A stretch of 64,000 nt of DNA, from NCBI GenBank assembly GCA_025060505.1, contig JANXBU010000001.1:124001-188000 (forward strand), written 5' to 3'. The translations under genes were made by a program, and so were the position numbers. Positions 19,476 through 28,700 of this stretch are shown here, one piece after another; position 1 is the first letter of the stretch; each line of letters opens with the position of its first letter. The notes under the pieces are model-generated. The model saw only the letters and a program-made list of their open reading frames with translations. It did no database searches and was not told the origin of the DNA. Origin of the DNA: Candidatus Calescibacterium sp. (GTDB lineage Bacteria; Calescibacteriota; Calescibacteriia; Calescibacteriales; Calescibacteriaceae).

Positions 19476-20183
19476 ATGATCGCCGCCTTATTTTTTATAA
19501 CTTTGACCGGATATGAAATAATGAAGCGGGTCGACTCTATTTCTGTTCCAAAGACATCTCAAAGTTCTGTTAGAATGATAATAAAGAAGGAGGGAGAAAC
19601 CCGAGAAAGAAAACTTGTTATATATACTAAGGAAGAAGGAAACAAAAGATTAAGTGCGACAAAGTTTTTGGAACCAGCAGATGTAAGGGGAACAGCTTTT
19701 CTTCAAATATCTTCCGATGGAAACACTCAACAGTTCCTTTATCTTTCCTCCTTGAAAAAAACAAGGAGAATAGCTGGTGGACAGAAGAAGACATCTTTTA
19801 TGGGAAGCGAAATAACCTATGAAGATCTTGAAAGAAAAAATCCAGATGATTACGAACACAAACTTCTCAAAGAAGATGAAGAATTGTATGTTGTTGAGTC
19901 GGTTCCCAAAAAAGGAATTGAATCTCAGTACTCAAAAGCCATTTCATACATAAGAAAATCCGATTTCTTCGTAATAAAAACAGAACTATTCTCATCAGAT
20001 GGAAAAGTTGTAAAAATAATTGAGAATGTTCCAGGAAATGTAGAAAAATATCTTGTTCCTCTGAAAACAAAGGTCAGAAATATTCAAAATGGAAACGAGA
20101 CAGAAATGATAGTGGACGAGATGAAAGTGGATATACCGGTTGAAAGTAAATACTTCTCGGAATCTTTACTCGGGACATGGTGA
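19476..20183 (+). CDS. LolA-like outer-membrane lipoprotein-sorting protein (PF17131-type)
   Basis: 235 residues. A short hydrophobic N-terminus (MIAALFFITLTG) could be a signal peptide or anchor. The body matches the LolA_like family that is usually annotated outer-membrane lipoprotein-sorting protein: RERKLVIYTKEE, FLEPADVRGTAFLQI, YLSSLKKTRRIAGGQKKTSFMGSEITYEDL. Members adopt the LolA/LolB half-barrel fold and commonly sit with RND/MMPL exporters and a DUF1302-type barrel. Here the barrel follows (66 bp) but no RND gene is seen. Probable periplasmic lipid or lipoprotein carrier (inference). Confidence 0.85.
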   Translation: MIAALFFITLTGYEIMKRVDSISVPKTSQSSVRMIIKKEGETRERKLVIYTKEEGNKRLSATKFLEPADVRGTAFLQISSDGNTQQFLYLSSLKKTRRIAGGQKKTSFMGSEITYEDLERKNPDDYEHKLLKEDEELYVVESVPKKGIESQYSKAISYIRKSDFFVIKTELFSSDGKVVKIIENVPGNVEKYLVPLKTKVRNIQNGNETEMIVDEMKVDIPVESKYFSESLLGTW

Positions 20184-20249
20184 GATTTTGATTGAATGAA
20201 TTTTTAAAACATTTTTTGTTTGAGTGAATTAGAACATTGTGCATACAAA

Positions 20250-21668
20250 ATGAAAAATTCACATTTGAAAAACCTCTTTCATTCTTTGATATTTATCTTT
20301 TCTTTTTTCTTTTTTCTTATTCCATGTAGTTTTGCGGATGGCCTCTATTCTTTGACAAGGTTCTATAGAGATTTCAAGAAGGAAGACAGTTTTGAAGATA
20401 TTTTTGAGATAAAGCAGAGGTTCTTTATTGAGCAGAGATATAACATCACAGAAGAGTCTTTTTTCTTTAATTTCTCTGGGAAAATTGATTTGGATTATTT
20501 TCAGGGAGGATTTAACAGGTTTTCTTATTCGGTATATCTTTATGAGTTTTATTTTGGTATGTCTTTTGGAAATTTTAACTTATCTGCTGGTAGAAAGATT
20601 GTGACATGGGGTATTGTAGATGGTTCTCCACTTGACGTTGTAAACAGGCCTGATTTCTCAGAAGGACTTTTTAATGAACCAAGATTTCTCAAAACTCCTT
20701 CTATAGTAACTCAGCTTATCGGTTTTTCTGGAAGTAGTTCTATTGATTTCGTCTACGAGCCTTTTTTTACTCCTCCTAATTTTGCTGATATAGGAGGAGA
20801 TTGGGCTATTCTGAACTGGTCATCTCTGAACTCATCTTTTGAAGGCGATAGATCAAATCCTCAGCTCAAAAATATCTTGAATGGCTTGGTTTCACCAATA
20901 GTCAGATCATATCCTAAAGAGATTACAGAAATGCTTCTTAGTTTCGGAGCCGGTTTTCAGTTCAAAACTTCTTTTGAAAATTTAAATTTTGCTTTTGTTT
21001 CATATACAGCAAGCAGTATATTTCCAATTCCGTTTTTTGAGCAAACTTTTATTGACTACTTTGAAAGAAGTCCTCAGACTTTTTCTGAAAAGTTTAATAT
21101 ATCTGCTCTTGAGATAGTTGAGCCAGCATCTCGTGGAGAGCCTTTCATAAGATTGGAACCAAGAAGATATTATCTTTTGGGAGGTGGTTGGTCTTATGAT
21201 ATCGATGGATATTTGCTTAAAAATGATTTAGCATTCTATCTTCTGAATGATCTTCCTGATGAGAATCTTAAAGTCAGAGAATTTAATATCATGTCTTGGG
21301 CTGTTGATCTTGAAAGAGAAATTATTCCGAACTTTTTTGTAATCCCAAGCTTCAGAGGAATTTTGAAACTTTCGCCCGCAAATGACATAATAGTTGTTGA
21401 AAATGGAGTTTTTCTCCCATCCTTTTCCGCAAGATATGAATTCTTCATAGGCAATAGTTCAATTAGTCTTCTTGGAAATTTGGTTTTAGATGTTCCTTTT
21501 GATTTAGATATAAGGAGTTATTTTTCGGTTGTTTCTTTTGGCTGGAAACCTGTTGATACAATTGAGCTATCTATCTTGTCTTATATTTTTGGAGGAGATC
21601 AAATTTCTCTTTTTGGTTTTTTTGAGAATAATTCAGCTCTATCTCTTTGGATCAGGCTATATTTTTAG
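20250..21668 (+). CDS. Outer-membrane beta-barrel, DUF1302-like porin
   Basis: The ATG at 20250 gives a clear signal peptide (basic start, long Phe/Ile-rich core, cleavage near CSFADG); the ORF track's TTG at 20220 would bury it. The mature protein, about 440 residues, has alternating aromatic strands and the stretch SAGRKIVTWGIVDGSPLDVVNRPDF, here split: SAGRKIVTWG, LDVVNRPDF, which resembles the WG...D.lNP motif of DUF1302 porin-like proteins. It ends with aromatic Trp-Ile-Arg-Leu-Tyr-Phe, a typical BAM-recognised C-terminus. It follows an LolA-like gene, the usual arrangement for this family pair. Confidence 0.82.
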   Translation: MKNSHLKNLFHSLIFIFSFFFFLIPCSFADGLYSLTRFYRDFKKEDSFEDIFEIKQRFFIEQRYNITEESFFFNFSGKIDLDYFQGGFNRFSYSVYLYEFYFGMSFGNFNLSAGRKIVTWGIVDGSPLDVVNRPDFSEGLFNEPRFLKTPSIVTQLIGFSGSSSIDFVYEPFFTPPNFADIGGDWAILNWSSLNSSFEGDRSNPQLKNILNGLVSPIVRSYPKEITEMLLSFGAGFQFKTSFENLNFAFVSYTASSIFPIPFFEQTFIDYFERSPQTFSEKFNISALEIVEPASRGEPFIRLEPRRYYLLGGGWSYDIDGYLLKNDLAFYLLNDLPDENLKVREFNIMSWAVDLEREIIPNFFVIPSFRGILKLSPANDIIVVENGVFLPSFSARYEFFIGNSSISLLGNLVLDVPFDLDIRSYFSVVSFGWKPVDTIELSILSYIFGGDQISLFGFFENNSALSLWIRLYF

Positions 21669-21684
21669 AGTTCTATTTTTAGAG
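21660..21684. repeat. 14-bp-period direct repeat over the porin stop codon
   Basis: TATTTTTAGAG at 21660-21670 (including the stop TAG) and again at 21674-21684. An imperfect tandem duplication of the gene's last bases. Confidence 0.8.
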
Positions 21685-21757
21685 CATAAAATAATTTGAA
21701 TATCTGTAAAACTCTTCAATAAAAAAGTTAAAATTTTATAACTGCTGAATCGTCCTT

Positions 21758-21763
21758 TATAAT
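21758..21763 (+). promoter_or_regulatory. Perfect TATAAT at leaderless spacing from a GTG start
   Basis: TATAAT at -13 to -8 of the GTG at 21771 (-22 to -17 of the ATG at 21780). Its position favours GTG as the start of a leaderless message. Confidence 0.5.
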
Positions 21764-21770
21764 ATTTTGG

Positions 21771-23336
21771 GTGATAATAATGATTCTTTATAGTCTGTTT
21801 CGCTTTTTGTTAGGATTTTTTCTTATGTCAGTTTTTTTCTATTCTAACTTTTTGTCTTTGGTTTTCTTGGCTTATTCTCAAAATGAAACAAAATATACAA
21901 AAAAGTCAATAACATATTTGAGAATGGTTTTTCCCGATTCTGCAAAAAGATTTTCAGATGGTGTTGATTTTTTGACCGGTTTCAATCTTTTTTCATATCT
22001 GGAGAAAAATATTAGAGAAGCTGTTGAGATGCAAAGATTTGATTATAATCCAGTAAATGTTTCAGGGAATGTTGATTTAAAAACGCTCTCAAAACTTGTC
22101 AAGCAGTATGTAGATGAAGTAAAAGTGGATAGAGCAAAAGCAGAGGCGAAGATGGATTGGCGATTCAAAGATCTTGTAATAACAGCGGAAGACATAAAAA
22201 AGATTGCAGAATCTGCTTACATATACTATCCTGAAATAAGGAGTTTTTCGGTGTCAATAGCCTTCTTACCAAGAAGGGATGGGGAAATCGATAAGTTTAT
22301 ATCTGTTAATATAGCTTTGGTTGTTCATTACTGGCGTGTTGATTTTGATACAGGGGAGCCTATAAAAGTTGCTGAGATTTCAGTTGATCACGGAGAATCG
22401 GTAAAGGTAGGCAGAATAGACTTGGTTCCTCTACCTTTTCCTTTTTCTCTGATTTCTCCATCGGTTGAGGTTCCGGAGACTTCTCTTCAAGCATTTTTGA
22501 GATGCTCGGAGCAGGTTATATATTGGCTTGCTCGTAAAGTGAATAGAGAAACAAGAAAGATTCCTGATTTCTCTTTATTTGCTCCGGTCGAATCGGTTTC
22601 TTTCGGTTCAGCGTTCGCTCCGCTCACAAAAAAAGATGGGGTTTATCTTGATTCCGATTTTGAAGTTCTTGAAGAATTTGAATATCTAAAGAATGGAGAA
22701 AAACAGAAAAGTAAGAAAAGGGTAGGGTGGGTTCGAGCAAGAGATATCGCCGACGGAAATGAGAAATTGTCTTCATCTTTCCAGATACTTAGCGGTTCAG
22801 CTGAGATCGGACAGATAGTATCAGAATATCCACTTTTGGGAATAGGATTATCTCCTTTTGGGATCTACATTCCTGAGAAAAGTGCTATTGGTTTTTCATT
22901 GCTTGCAAATATAAGCTTGCCAAGAGCTTTTTCTTTGAACCTATCTGAATTTTATCTCTTTGGAGGTCCTGAGATAGTCGTTCCGAAAGACTGGGTTGAG
23001 CTGAACGCTCTGGTGGGGTTTAGGAAGAAATTTTATATAAGATCAGTTGGCATAAATCCAGAATTTGCTTTTACATTTACGAGATTGTTTACAGAAGTTC
23101 AACAGGGAGCTCAGACATACAGCGCTTACGCAAATTCAATAGGAATAAAACCTGCTCTTGGACTTGAATGGTTTTTTAGTCCAAGATTCTCTTTATATCT
23201 TATTAGCGGATATAGACTCTCTTCATTGGTGGATACAGTATATTATGAAATTGGAGATTTATTATTTTCTGGACAGAAAGAATATAATCCATCTGCTTTC
23301 TTTATTTCGGGAGGATTTGATATAACTATATGGTAG
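21771..23336 (+). CDS. Exported protein with C-terminal beta-barrel-like region, unknown function
   Basis: 521 residues. A long hydrophobic leader ends near LVFLAYSQNE, a plausible signal peptidase site. Residues about 60-330 are mixed alpha/beta with charged helices and no recognised motif. The last about 180 residues (from IGFSLLANISLPRAFSLNLSE) have the alternating pattern, Gly/aromatic turns and terminal Ile-Thr-Ile-Trp expected of an outer-membrane barrel. It could be a secreted domain tethered to a small barrel. Start is GTG 21771 or ATG 21780. It sits in the envelope cluster after the porin and before a CDF transporter. Not recognised. Confidence 0.75.
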   Translation: MIIMILYSLFRFLLGFFLMSVFFYSNFLSLVFLAYSQNETKYTKKSITYLRMVFPDSAKRFSDGVDFLTGFNLFSYLEKNIREAVEMQRFDYNPVNVSGNVDLKTLSKLVKQYVDEVKVDRAKAEAKMDWRFKDLVITAEDIKKIAESAYIYYPEIRSFSVSIAFLPRRDGEIDKFISVNIALVVHYWRVDFDTGEPIKVAEISVDHGESVKVGRIDLVPLPFPFSLISPSVEVPETSLQAFLRCSEQVIYWLARKVNRETRKIPDFSLFAPVESVSFGSAFAPLTKKDGVYLDSDFEVLEEFEYLKNGEKQKSKKRVGWVRARDIADGNEKLSSSFQILSGSAEIGQIVSEYPLLGIGLSPFGIYIPEKSAIGFSLLANISLPRAFSLNLSEFYLFGGPEIVVPKDWVELNALVGFRKKFYIRSVGINPEFAFTFTRLFTEVQQGAQTYSAYANSIGIKPALGLEWFFSPRFSLYLISGYRLSSLVDTVYYEIGDLLFSGQKEYNPSAFFISGGFDITIW

Positions 23337-23401
23337 ATTTTTTATTTCATTTGATTTCTAAGAAATGATTTTTTTCAAACCTATATTTGTTTGTTAGGAA
23401 T

Positions 23402-24256
23402 ATGCTATTGGTTCCAATTATAGTCTTCTATTTGGCTGTTGTTTTCTTCAAGATATTCTGGGGAATAACTGGTAAAAACTTAAGTCTTCTGGCTGACGGA
23501 CTTGATTCAGTCAAGAATGTAGTGACTTTAGTAATAGCTTTTTTTTTCTCAAGAATTTCAAGGAAAGGAGTTGACGAAACACATCATTTTGGACATACAA
23601 AATATGATTCCTTAGGAGCTGTTGTTATATCTATTTTTCAGATATTTGTTTCTGGAATTACTATGACAGTGGTATTCTTTAAATTTGGTCAAATTCCGGA
23701 GGAAAAATCTGTTGATCATTCTTTCTTTTCTTTTATACTTATGTTTTTTGTGGTCTTTGGAGTTTATTTTGCTTCAAAAAGATACCGATCAGAATCTATT
23801 CGCGCTGAATTCTGGCATGAATTTTCAGATCTTATTCAGACAGGATTTGTTTTGATCTCAACATATATTTCTGTAAATTATTTCCCCCTGGTTAATTCAA
23901 TTTTCGCATTGTTTGTATCTTTGTTTCTGCTTTGCAGCGGTATCAGGACTTTTCTGCGTGTGGAAAAGTTCATTATGGATTGGGCTCCGCCTCCTTCGGT
24001 TATTTCAGCTGTAAAGGAAATAGTTTCAAAGCATAAAAATGTTCTTCTGAGAGAGAACAGGCTTTCTATATCCGCAGAAAACAAAGTTAGAGTGGAACTC
24101 ACAATACAACTTGAAGGAAATATATTTCTTCAAGAAGCTCACAACATATCTCACATTATTGAAAAGGACATAAAAGATAAATTAAAAGATATCGGATTTG
24201 AGGTCGAAAATATAGTCATACACGTTGAACCATCCGGTGCTCATATAGTTAATTGA
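23402..24256 (+). CDS. Cation diffusion facilitator (CDF) family divalent-metal transporter
   Basis: Inner-membrane metal/proton antiporter. Six transmembrane segments are visible before about residue 190. TM2 carries SLLADGLDSVKN (metal-site Asp pair), then the loop HHFGHTKYDSLGAV (family HPFGHxKxE), and TM5 holds FWHEFSDLIQT with the second HxxxD metal site. The cytoplasmic C-terminal domain (about 200-284) ends with IVIHVEPSG, a typical CDF dimerisation strand with its metal-binding His. Zn, Mn or Fe specificity cannot be read. Start is TTG 23387 in the track; ATG 23402 fits the family N-terminus better. Confidence 0.9.
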   Translation: MLLVPIIVFYLAVVFFKIFWGITGKNLSLLADGLDSVKNVVTLVIAFFFSRISRKGVDETHHFGHTKYDSLGAVVISIFQIFVSGITMTVVFFKFGQIPEEKSVDHSFFSFILMFFVVFGVYFASKRYRSESIRAEFWHEFSDLIQTGFVLISTYISVNYFPLVNSIFALFVSLFLLCSGIRTFLRVEKFIMDWAPPPSVISAVKEIVSKHKNVLLRENRLSISAENKVRVELTIQLEGNIFLQEAHNISHIIEKDIKDKLKDIGFEVENIVIHVEPSGAHIVN

Positions 24257-24369
24257 TACTTTGATTTTATAAAAAGGATCTAATTTTCATTTTGTTGCGA
24301 TTGCAAAATTTGTCTTCATCTTGAATCCCGGAATCTTAATATTTTGATTTTTTAAAATTACCTTTGATT

Positions 24370-25161
24370 ATGTTTTTGATCTTTTTTATTATTCTTTTCA
24401 TTGCCCTATCGTCTTGTGCAAAGAAGATACAGGGTGCCGGAAGTGCATCTATTGCTCCTTCTGTGAGTGAAGTTTTGCTGACTTTTCAACCAGAGGTTCA
24501 GGTTTTAGGGGAAACTCAGGAACAAGATAGAGAAGAGAAAATAGAAGACAAAAGGGGATTGCGTATCGGAATAGGAGTTTCCAACCTTCGACCTTACCTC
24601 GTTGGTGTCTATGTTTCAGAAGAATCTGCTTTTGGACTTGGACTCGGAGGAATTCTTTTTTCTGGATTTCAAAAATCCTATGATGTCTTAACGGGAGATC
24701 TTTCCTTCCTGACTAGATGGCTCAAAGGCAAGAATTCTTTTCTGGGACTAGGTATAGGAGTAGGTGGTAGTATAGCTCAGGATGAAAATTGGTCAAGACC
24801 GGGTAAGAAAACTAATCTTCTTGAAGCTCACTTTTATGGACAATTGCACCTTGGGGTAAGACCTCCGGGATCAGGTATTGGTGTAGCTCTGAATTTCAAA
24901 ATAGGTGGATTTTATATAGCGTCTCCGGTTTTTGTTGATATATCACAGGAACTCAAACAGCAAACTGGAAGCGAGTATATCAGAGAAAGAGATAACATCA
25001 GAGGTTTATCTTTTACTCCATCCTTTGGAATCAACTGGAGTATGGTGGATGGTAAAGTTCTTTCGTATCTTGGTTTTGCTCTCCCTCTTACAACCTTCCT
25101 TATATTTGAACCAGATTTTCATCCATATATCCCATCACTCAATTTTATTATGGTTTTCTGA
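24370..25161 (+). CDS. Predicted lipoprotein with beta-barrel-like body
   Basis: From the ATG at 24370, 263 residues. The N-terminus is a lipoprotein signal with lipobox ALSSC (Cys at about residue 17). A low-complexity acidic linker follows, and then repetitive Gly-rich strands (GLRIGIGVSNLRPYLVGVY, GLGIGVGGSIAQ, YLGFALPLTTFLIF) typical of a small outer-membrane beta-barrel or beta-sandwich, ending NFIMVF. Likely anchored in the outer membrane. Not recognised beyond this. The 3' end is duplicated in a 16-bp tandem repeat. Confidence 0.75.
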   Translation: MFLIFFIILFIALSSCAKKIQGAGSASIAPSVSEVLLTFQPEVQVLGETQEQDREEKIEDKRGLRIGIGVSNLRPYLVGVYVSEESAFGLGLGGILFSGFQKSYDVLTGDLSFLTRWLKGKNSFLGLGIGVGGSIAQDENWSRPGKKTNLLEAHFYGQLHLGVRPPGSGIGVALNFKIGGFYIASPVFVDISQELKQQTGSEYIRERDNIRGLSFTPSFGINWSMVDGKVLSYLGFALPLTTFLIFEPDFHPYIPSLNFIMVF

Positions 25162-25188
25162 AAAGCAAGGGATCTGAAAAGCAAGAGA
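25157..25188. repeat. 16-bp tandem duplication spanning a stop codon
   Basis: Two adjacent 16-bp copies (25157-25172 and 25173-25188), TCTGAAAAGCAAGGGA and TCTGAAAAGCAAGAGA, differing at one base. The first contains the TGA stop of the lipoprotein gene. Confidence 0.93.
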
Positions 25189-25234
25189 TTTGAGAATGAT
25201 TATTTCTGAAAAAGAAAATGATATCAGGAACAAG

Positions 25235-25663
25235 CTATGGACACTTGCGACAAACACTACAATCATCGGATAAGTTTGAAGTTCCCCTTGTGTGACATAA
25301 ATCACTCGTTTCCCAGCAATTACCACATCCATACCAAGGATGGCTGGGAGGGCAACCAGTTGGGATACATGTTGAACTACTTCCTCCATCATCTTCACTT
25401 ATGCACTGTAAATTTGGATCGCAAGGATCACTTGAGGAACATTTTGAACCAACTGAGCAGTAAATACATTTTCCTGCATTCGGATTATTACTCAGTATAA
25501 CATCTTCTTTACAATATCCGCATAATATATATCCACTTTTTTCCTCACAAATATTTTCTTTACCACAGTTTATGAGTATTATGAAGGTAAGAATTATAAT
25601 TTTCCCGAAAGTATCGTAGAGCAAAGAGAAATTTTTCCTTTTGCTTACTTTGGGCTCAGGCAA
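25235..25663 (-). CDS. Small cysteine-rich predicted lipoprotein
   Basis: 142 residues. A hydrophobic run IIILTFIILINC ends in a lipobox-like Cys (about residue 33). The mature part contains about 17 cysteines in closely spaced pairs (CGYCKED, CIYCSVGSKC, CGNCWE, CSVCRKC), suggesting a disulphide-knotted exported domain. Start is TTG at 25663, supported by the Shine-Dalgarno-like AAGGGGGT 7 nt upstream, which favours a real gene over the overlapping plus-strand ORF. It converges on the preceding lipoprotein gene. Function unknown. Confidence 0.68.
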   Translation of the reverse strand: MPEPKVSKRKNFSLLYDTFGKIIILTFIILINCGKENICEEKSGYILCGYCKEDVILSNNPNAGKCIYCSVGSKCSSSDPCDPNLQCISEDDGGSSSTCIPTGCPPSHPWYGCGNCWETSDLCHTRGTSNLSDDCSVCRKCP

Positions 25664-25768
25664 ATTAAATACCCCCTTTTGTAATTTGACAATTTAAGAT
25701 CCTTAATTCGAATTTTTCTATTCTCTAAAAGTTTTGTATTGCTCTTTAATTTGTTCAGTTTTGTTTCA

Positions 25769-28700
25769 TCAGATACCAATACCTATTCCAAAATACATTC
25801 TAAAAGGTGCTTTGAGAGGATCTTGAAAACCCCGAGATACAAGTATCTGGAACACCAAATTGTATCTGTAAAATATAGACGCATATGTTACTAGTCCTAA
25901 AGAAAGGCTACTGAAATATCTTCCTCTAAATATTTCATTGAGATTAACAGGCTTTTTGGTCTCATCAAATTGTCTGACAAATCTGAACAGATTGTATAAT
26001 CCAGCAAAAGATATCCTGTGTAAAGCAGATGTTTGTGTTATATTCAGATAACCAGACCAAATATCAATCAGTGTTCCTGATGTCCACTCAAAGAAAGCAT
26101 CTCCGAAGAAAACTTGCAGATAACCAAGATATGTATCTGCAAATTCATCTATTGAGCTTACATTGTTCAGAGTGTAACCAATTCTACCAATGCTAAATAT
26201 AGAAAAGCTTTTTTCGAAACCAATTGGTAATACATATTGTGTTCCAAGAGAGAAAACGGAGTTAGCAGAAAAATAATTTTCAGATATTTCATCTAAGGTC
26301 TCAGCGAATTGTTCAAGTTTCACCTTTGCAGAGGTTTGGAATGATGAAATAATTAGTTCAGTTAGAATAGAGATAGATCCGATTGGTATTCTAAATGGTT
26401 GAACAAAACCTGTACCAAATATACCTCTGAAGGATGTTGCTGAATATGATTGCCCAAATGGTAAATATGTCAGACCACCTGTTTTCACTTCTTGTTTGTA
26501 ATATTCTGCAGCAGGTGCCAGAAGTATGGAAAGGCTGCGTCCTCCCTGAACTCCGTAAATTATGGGGAACCTAAAAGGTAAAGCTCCGAATAATCTTGTT
26601 ATAGTCCATCCTTCTGATGATAGATCAAGCTCCTGAATATTTGTAATAGGGGTTGCTCTATATCTTGAAAGACCAACTATGAGCGAGGGAATAAAGTATT
26701 CAAAATGGAACGAGTCTATTTGGCCTACTAATCCAAATGATCCCCTAAGCCCTAAAGATCCGCTGAATCCAATCTGAGTTCTTCCAAGAACATCAAAAGT
26801 GAATCCTTCAACAGATACTCCAAAGATATCAAGGGGAATAAAGAAATCTGTTGAAGATGATGTTAGAAGTGGAGTTAGTGTGAGACCAATAGATGGTATA
26901 AAAAGAGGTTTTGAAAGTTCAACAATTCCAACTTTTTCTCCAAACGATCCCCAAACGGTGTCTGTATCTGATTGCTGTTTTTCCGATATTTTGATATTTT
27001 CTTCAGATATATCCTGTTTTGATGTAAAGCCTTGATGGTTTTTGTTTATTGGATCAATTGATAAATCGTTGCTTCTGGAAATATCTGGAATTTGCGCTAA
27101 TTTTTCTTCTCTATATCTTTCTCTGTCTCTTTTTTCTTCTTCTTTATCTTTATCTCTTTTTTCTTCCTCTTCTTTATCTCTCTGTTGCTCATTTATTTCC
27201 TCCCATGTTTCTTTTTTAGCTATGATTCTTTTTGGTCTGAAACCTTCTGTTTCGAATGATACATAAAGAAATTCTTCCTCTGAAACCGGATAAGGAAAGA
27301 TGCAACCGGATATCTCTTCTGTTAACTTCCAAACCCTTCCGGAATCAATCTCCTTGACATAAATATTAAAAACGCCGTCTCTATCTGATGAGAAGGAGAT
27401 CATATTTCTGTTGATGAAAACAGGATCTCTCGCTTCGGCTTTATCTTTTGTTATAAATTTAAGCTGAGATTCTGAATAAACAACATTATCATATTCAAGG
27501 GCAACAATATACTGATTTTTACCGTCAAAATAAGCTGCTACTATATAATCTCCGTCTGGTGAGAACTGTGGGAACATAAATTGTTTACCATTTTTGAAAT
27601 TTGTAATTCTTCTTTCTTTACCGCTTTCAATGTCGTAGATGAAAAGATTTCTTGAATCGATTTCGTTTCTTGTAAAGACTATTTTCTTGCCGTCGGGAGA
27701 GAAAGATGGATATGCAGCTCTTTTTGCTACATCTTTTCTTTCTTTTATAACAATTTTCTTTTCGCCATCCTTTTCTTCTTCAACAATGTATCCAGTTGCC
27801 AGGTTAAGATAAACTTCTGGAAAAGAAGCGAGGAAGATAAATTTTTTTGTTGGTTTAGGATATGCTATAACTATCTGGGTTCCCTGAACTGAATAACTCT
27901 GAACGCCTCCGGCTATAACTTGAGGTTCTGAACCTCTGTAGAAAACTAAGTTTCTATCTTGTATGAGCAAGATCCCATCTTTATATGGTCTTGGTTGGTA
28001 TACGAAATATACCTTGGGGGTGTATAGACCAACTCTTTTGTTTTTGACTTCAATTTTCTCTCCAAACTTTTTTTTCTGCTCGTATCTTTCTATAAATGGT
28101 GTATATTTTTGTTTGAGCCATTGCTTCCATTCTTCCTGAATTTCTTTGAAGTTCTTTCCCGTTGCTTTTTCAAAAGCTTTCTCGTATGAAAAATTGAAAA
28201 ATCCAGATGAGTAATCCATAACCTTCAAGATTGCATCCCACCCGTATTTTTCTTTTATGAATGTCAGAAGAGAAAATCCATGGTTATATACTATTTCTCC
28301 TTCAAATCCAGCTTTATCTTCAAAGTTCCCAAGCTTCTCAAACGGGTATATTTTATCATGATAAAACAGGGTTCTTATAATCATTTCTCTGTATGAGTCA
28401 AGGGCATCGTATCCAAGCTCGGCAGTCACGAGTTGTGCTATTCCTTCTGTAAAGTAGGCTGGTTCTGAGTATGGTACCGTACCGAGGATGAAACCTCCAA
28501 TCAGAGTTGATTTTTTCTCAACATTCCCAATTTTACATATTGGATCAAGAACACAGAAGATTCCACCAGATAAGTAAACAGATGGAACTGTATCTGGCAT
28601 CTTTTTTATTTTTTTCAATGCAAGAATGTGAGTGAGTTCATGAACTAGAACATCTTCAAGCCAAGGATGTCTTCCTCTAAAAGGAATGAAATATATATCT

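Noticed and set aside
25237-25500. 87-aa plus-strand ORF over the Cys-rich gene
   Set aside because: No signal or Shine-Dalgarno, while the minus frame has a lipobox and ordered cysteines.
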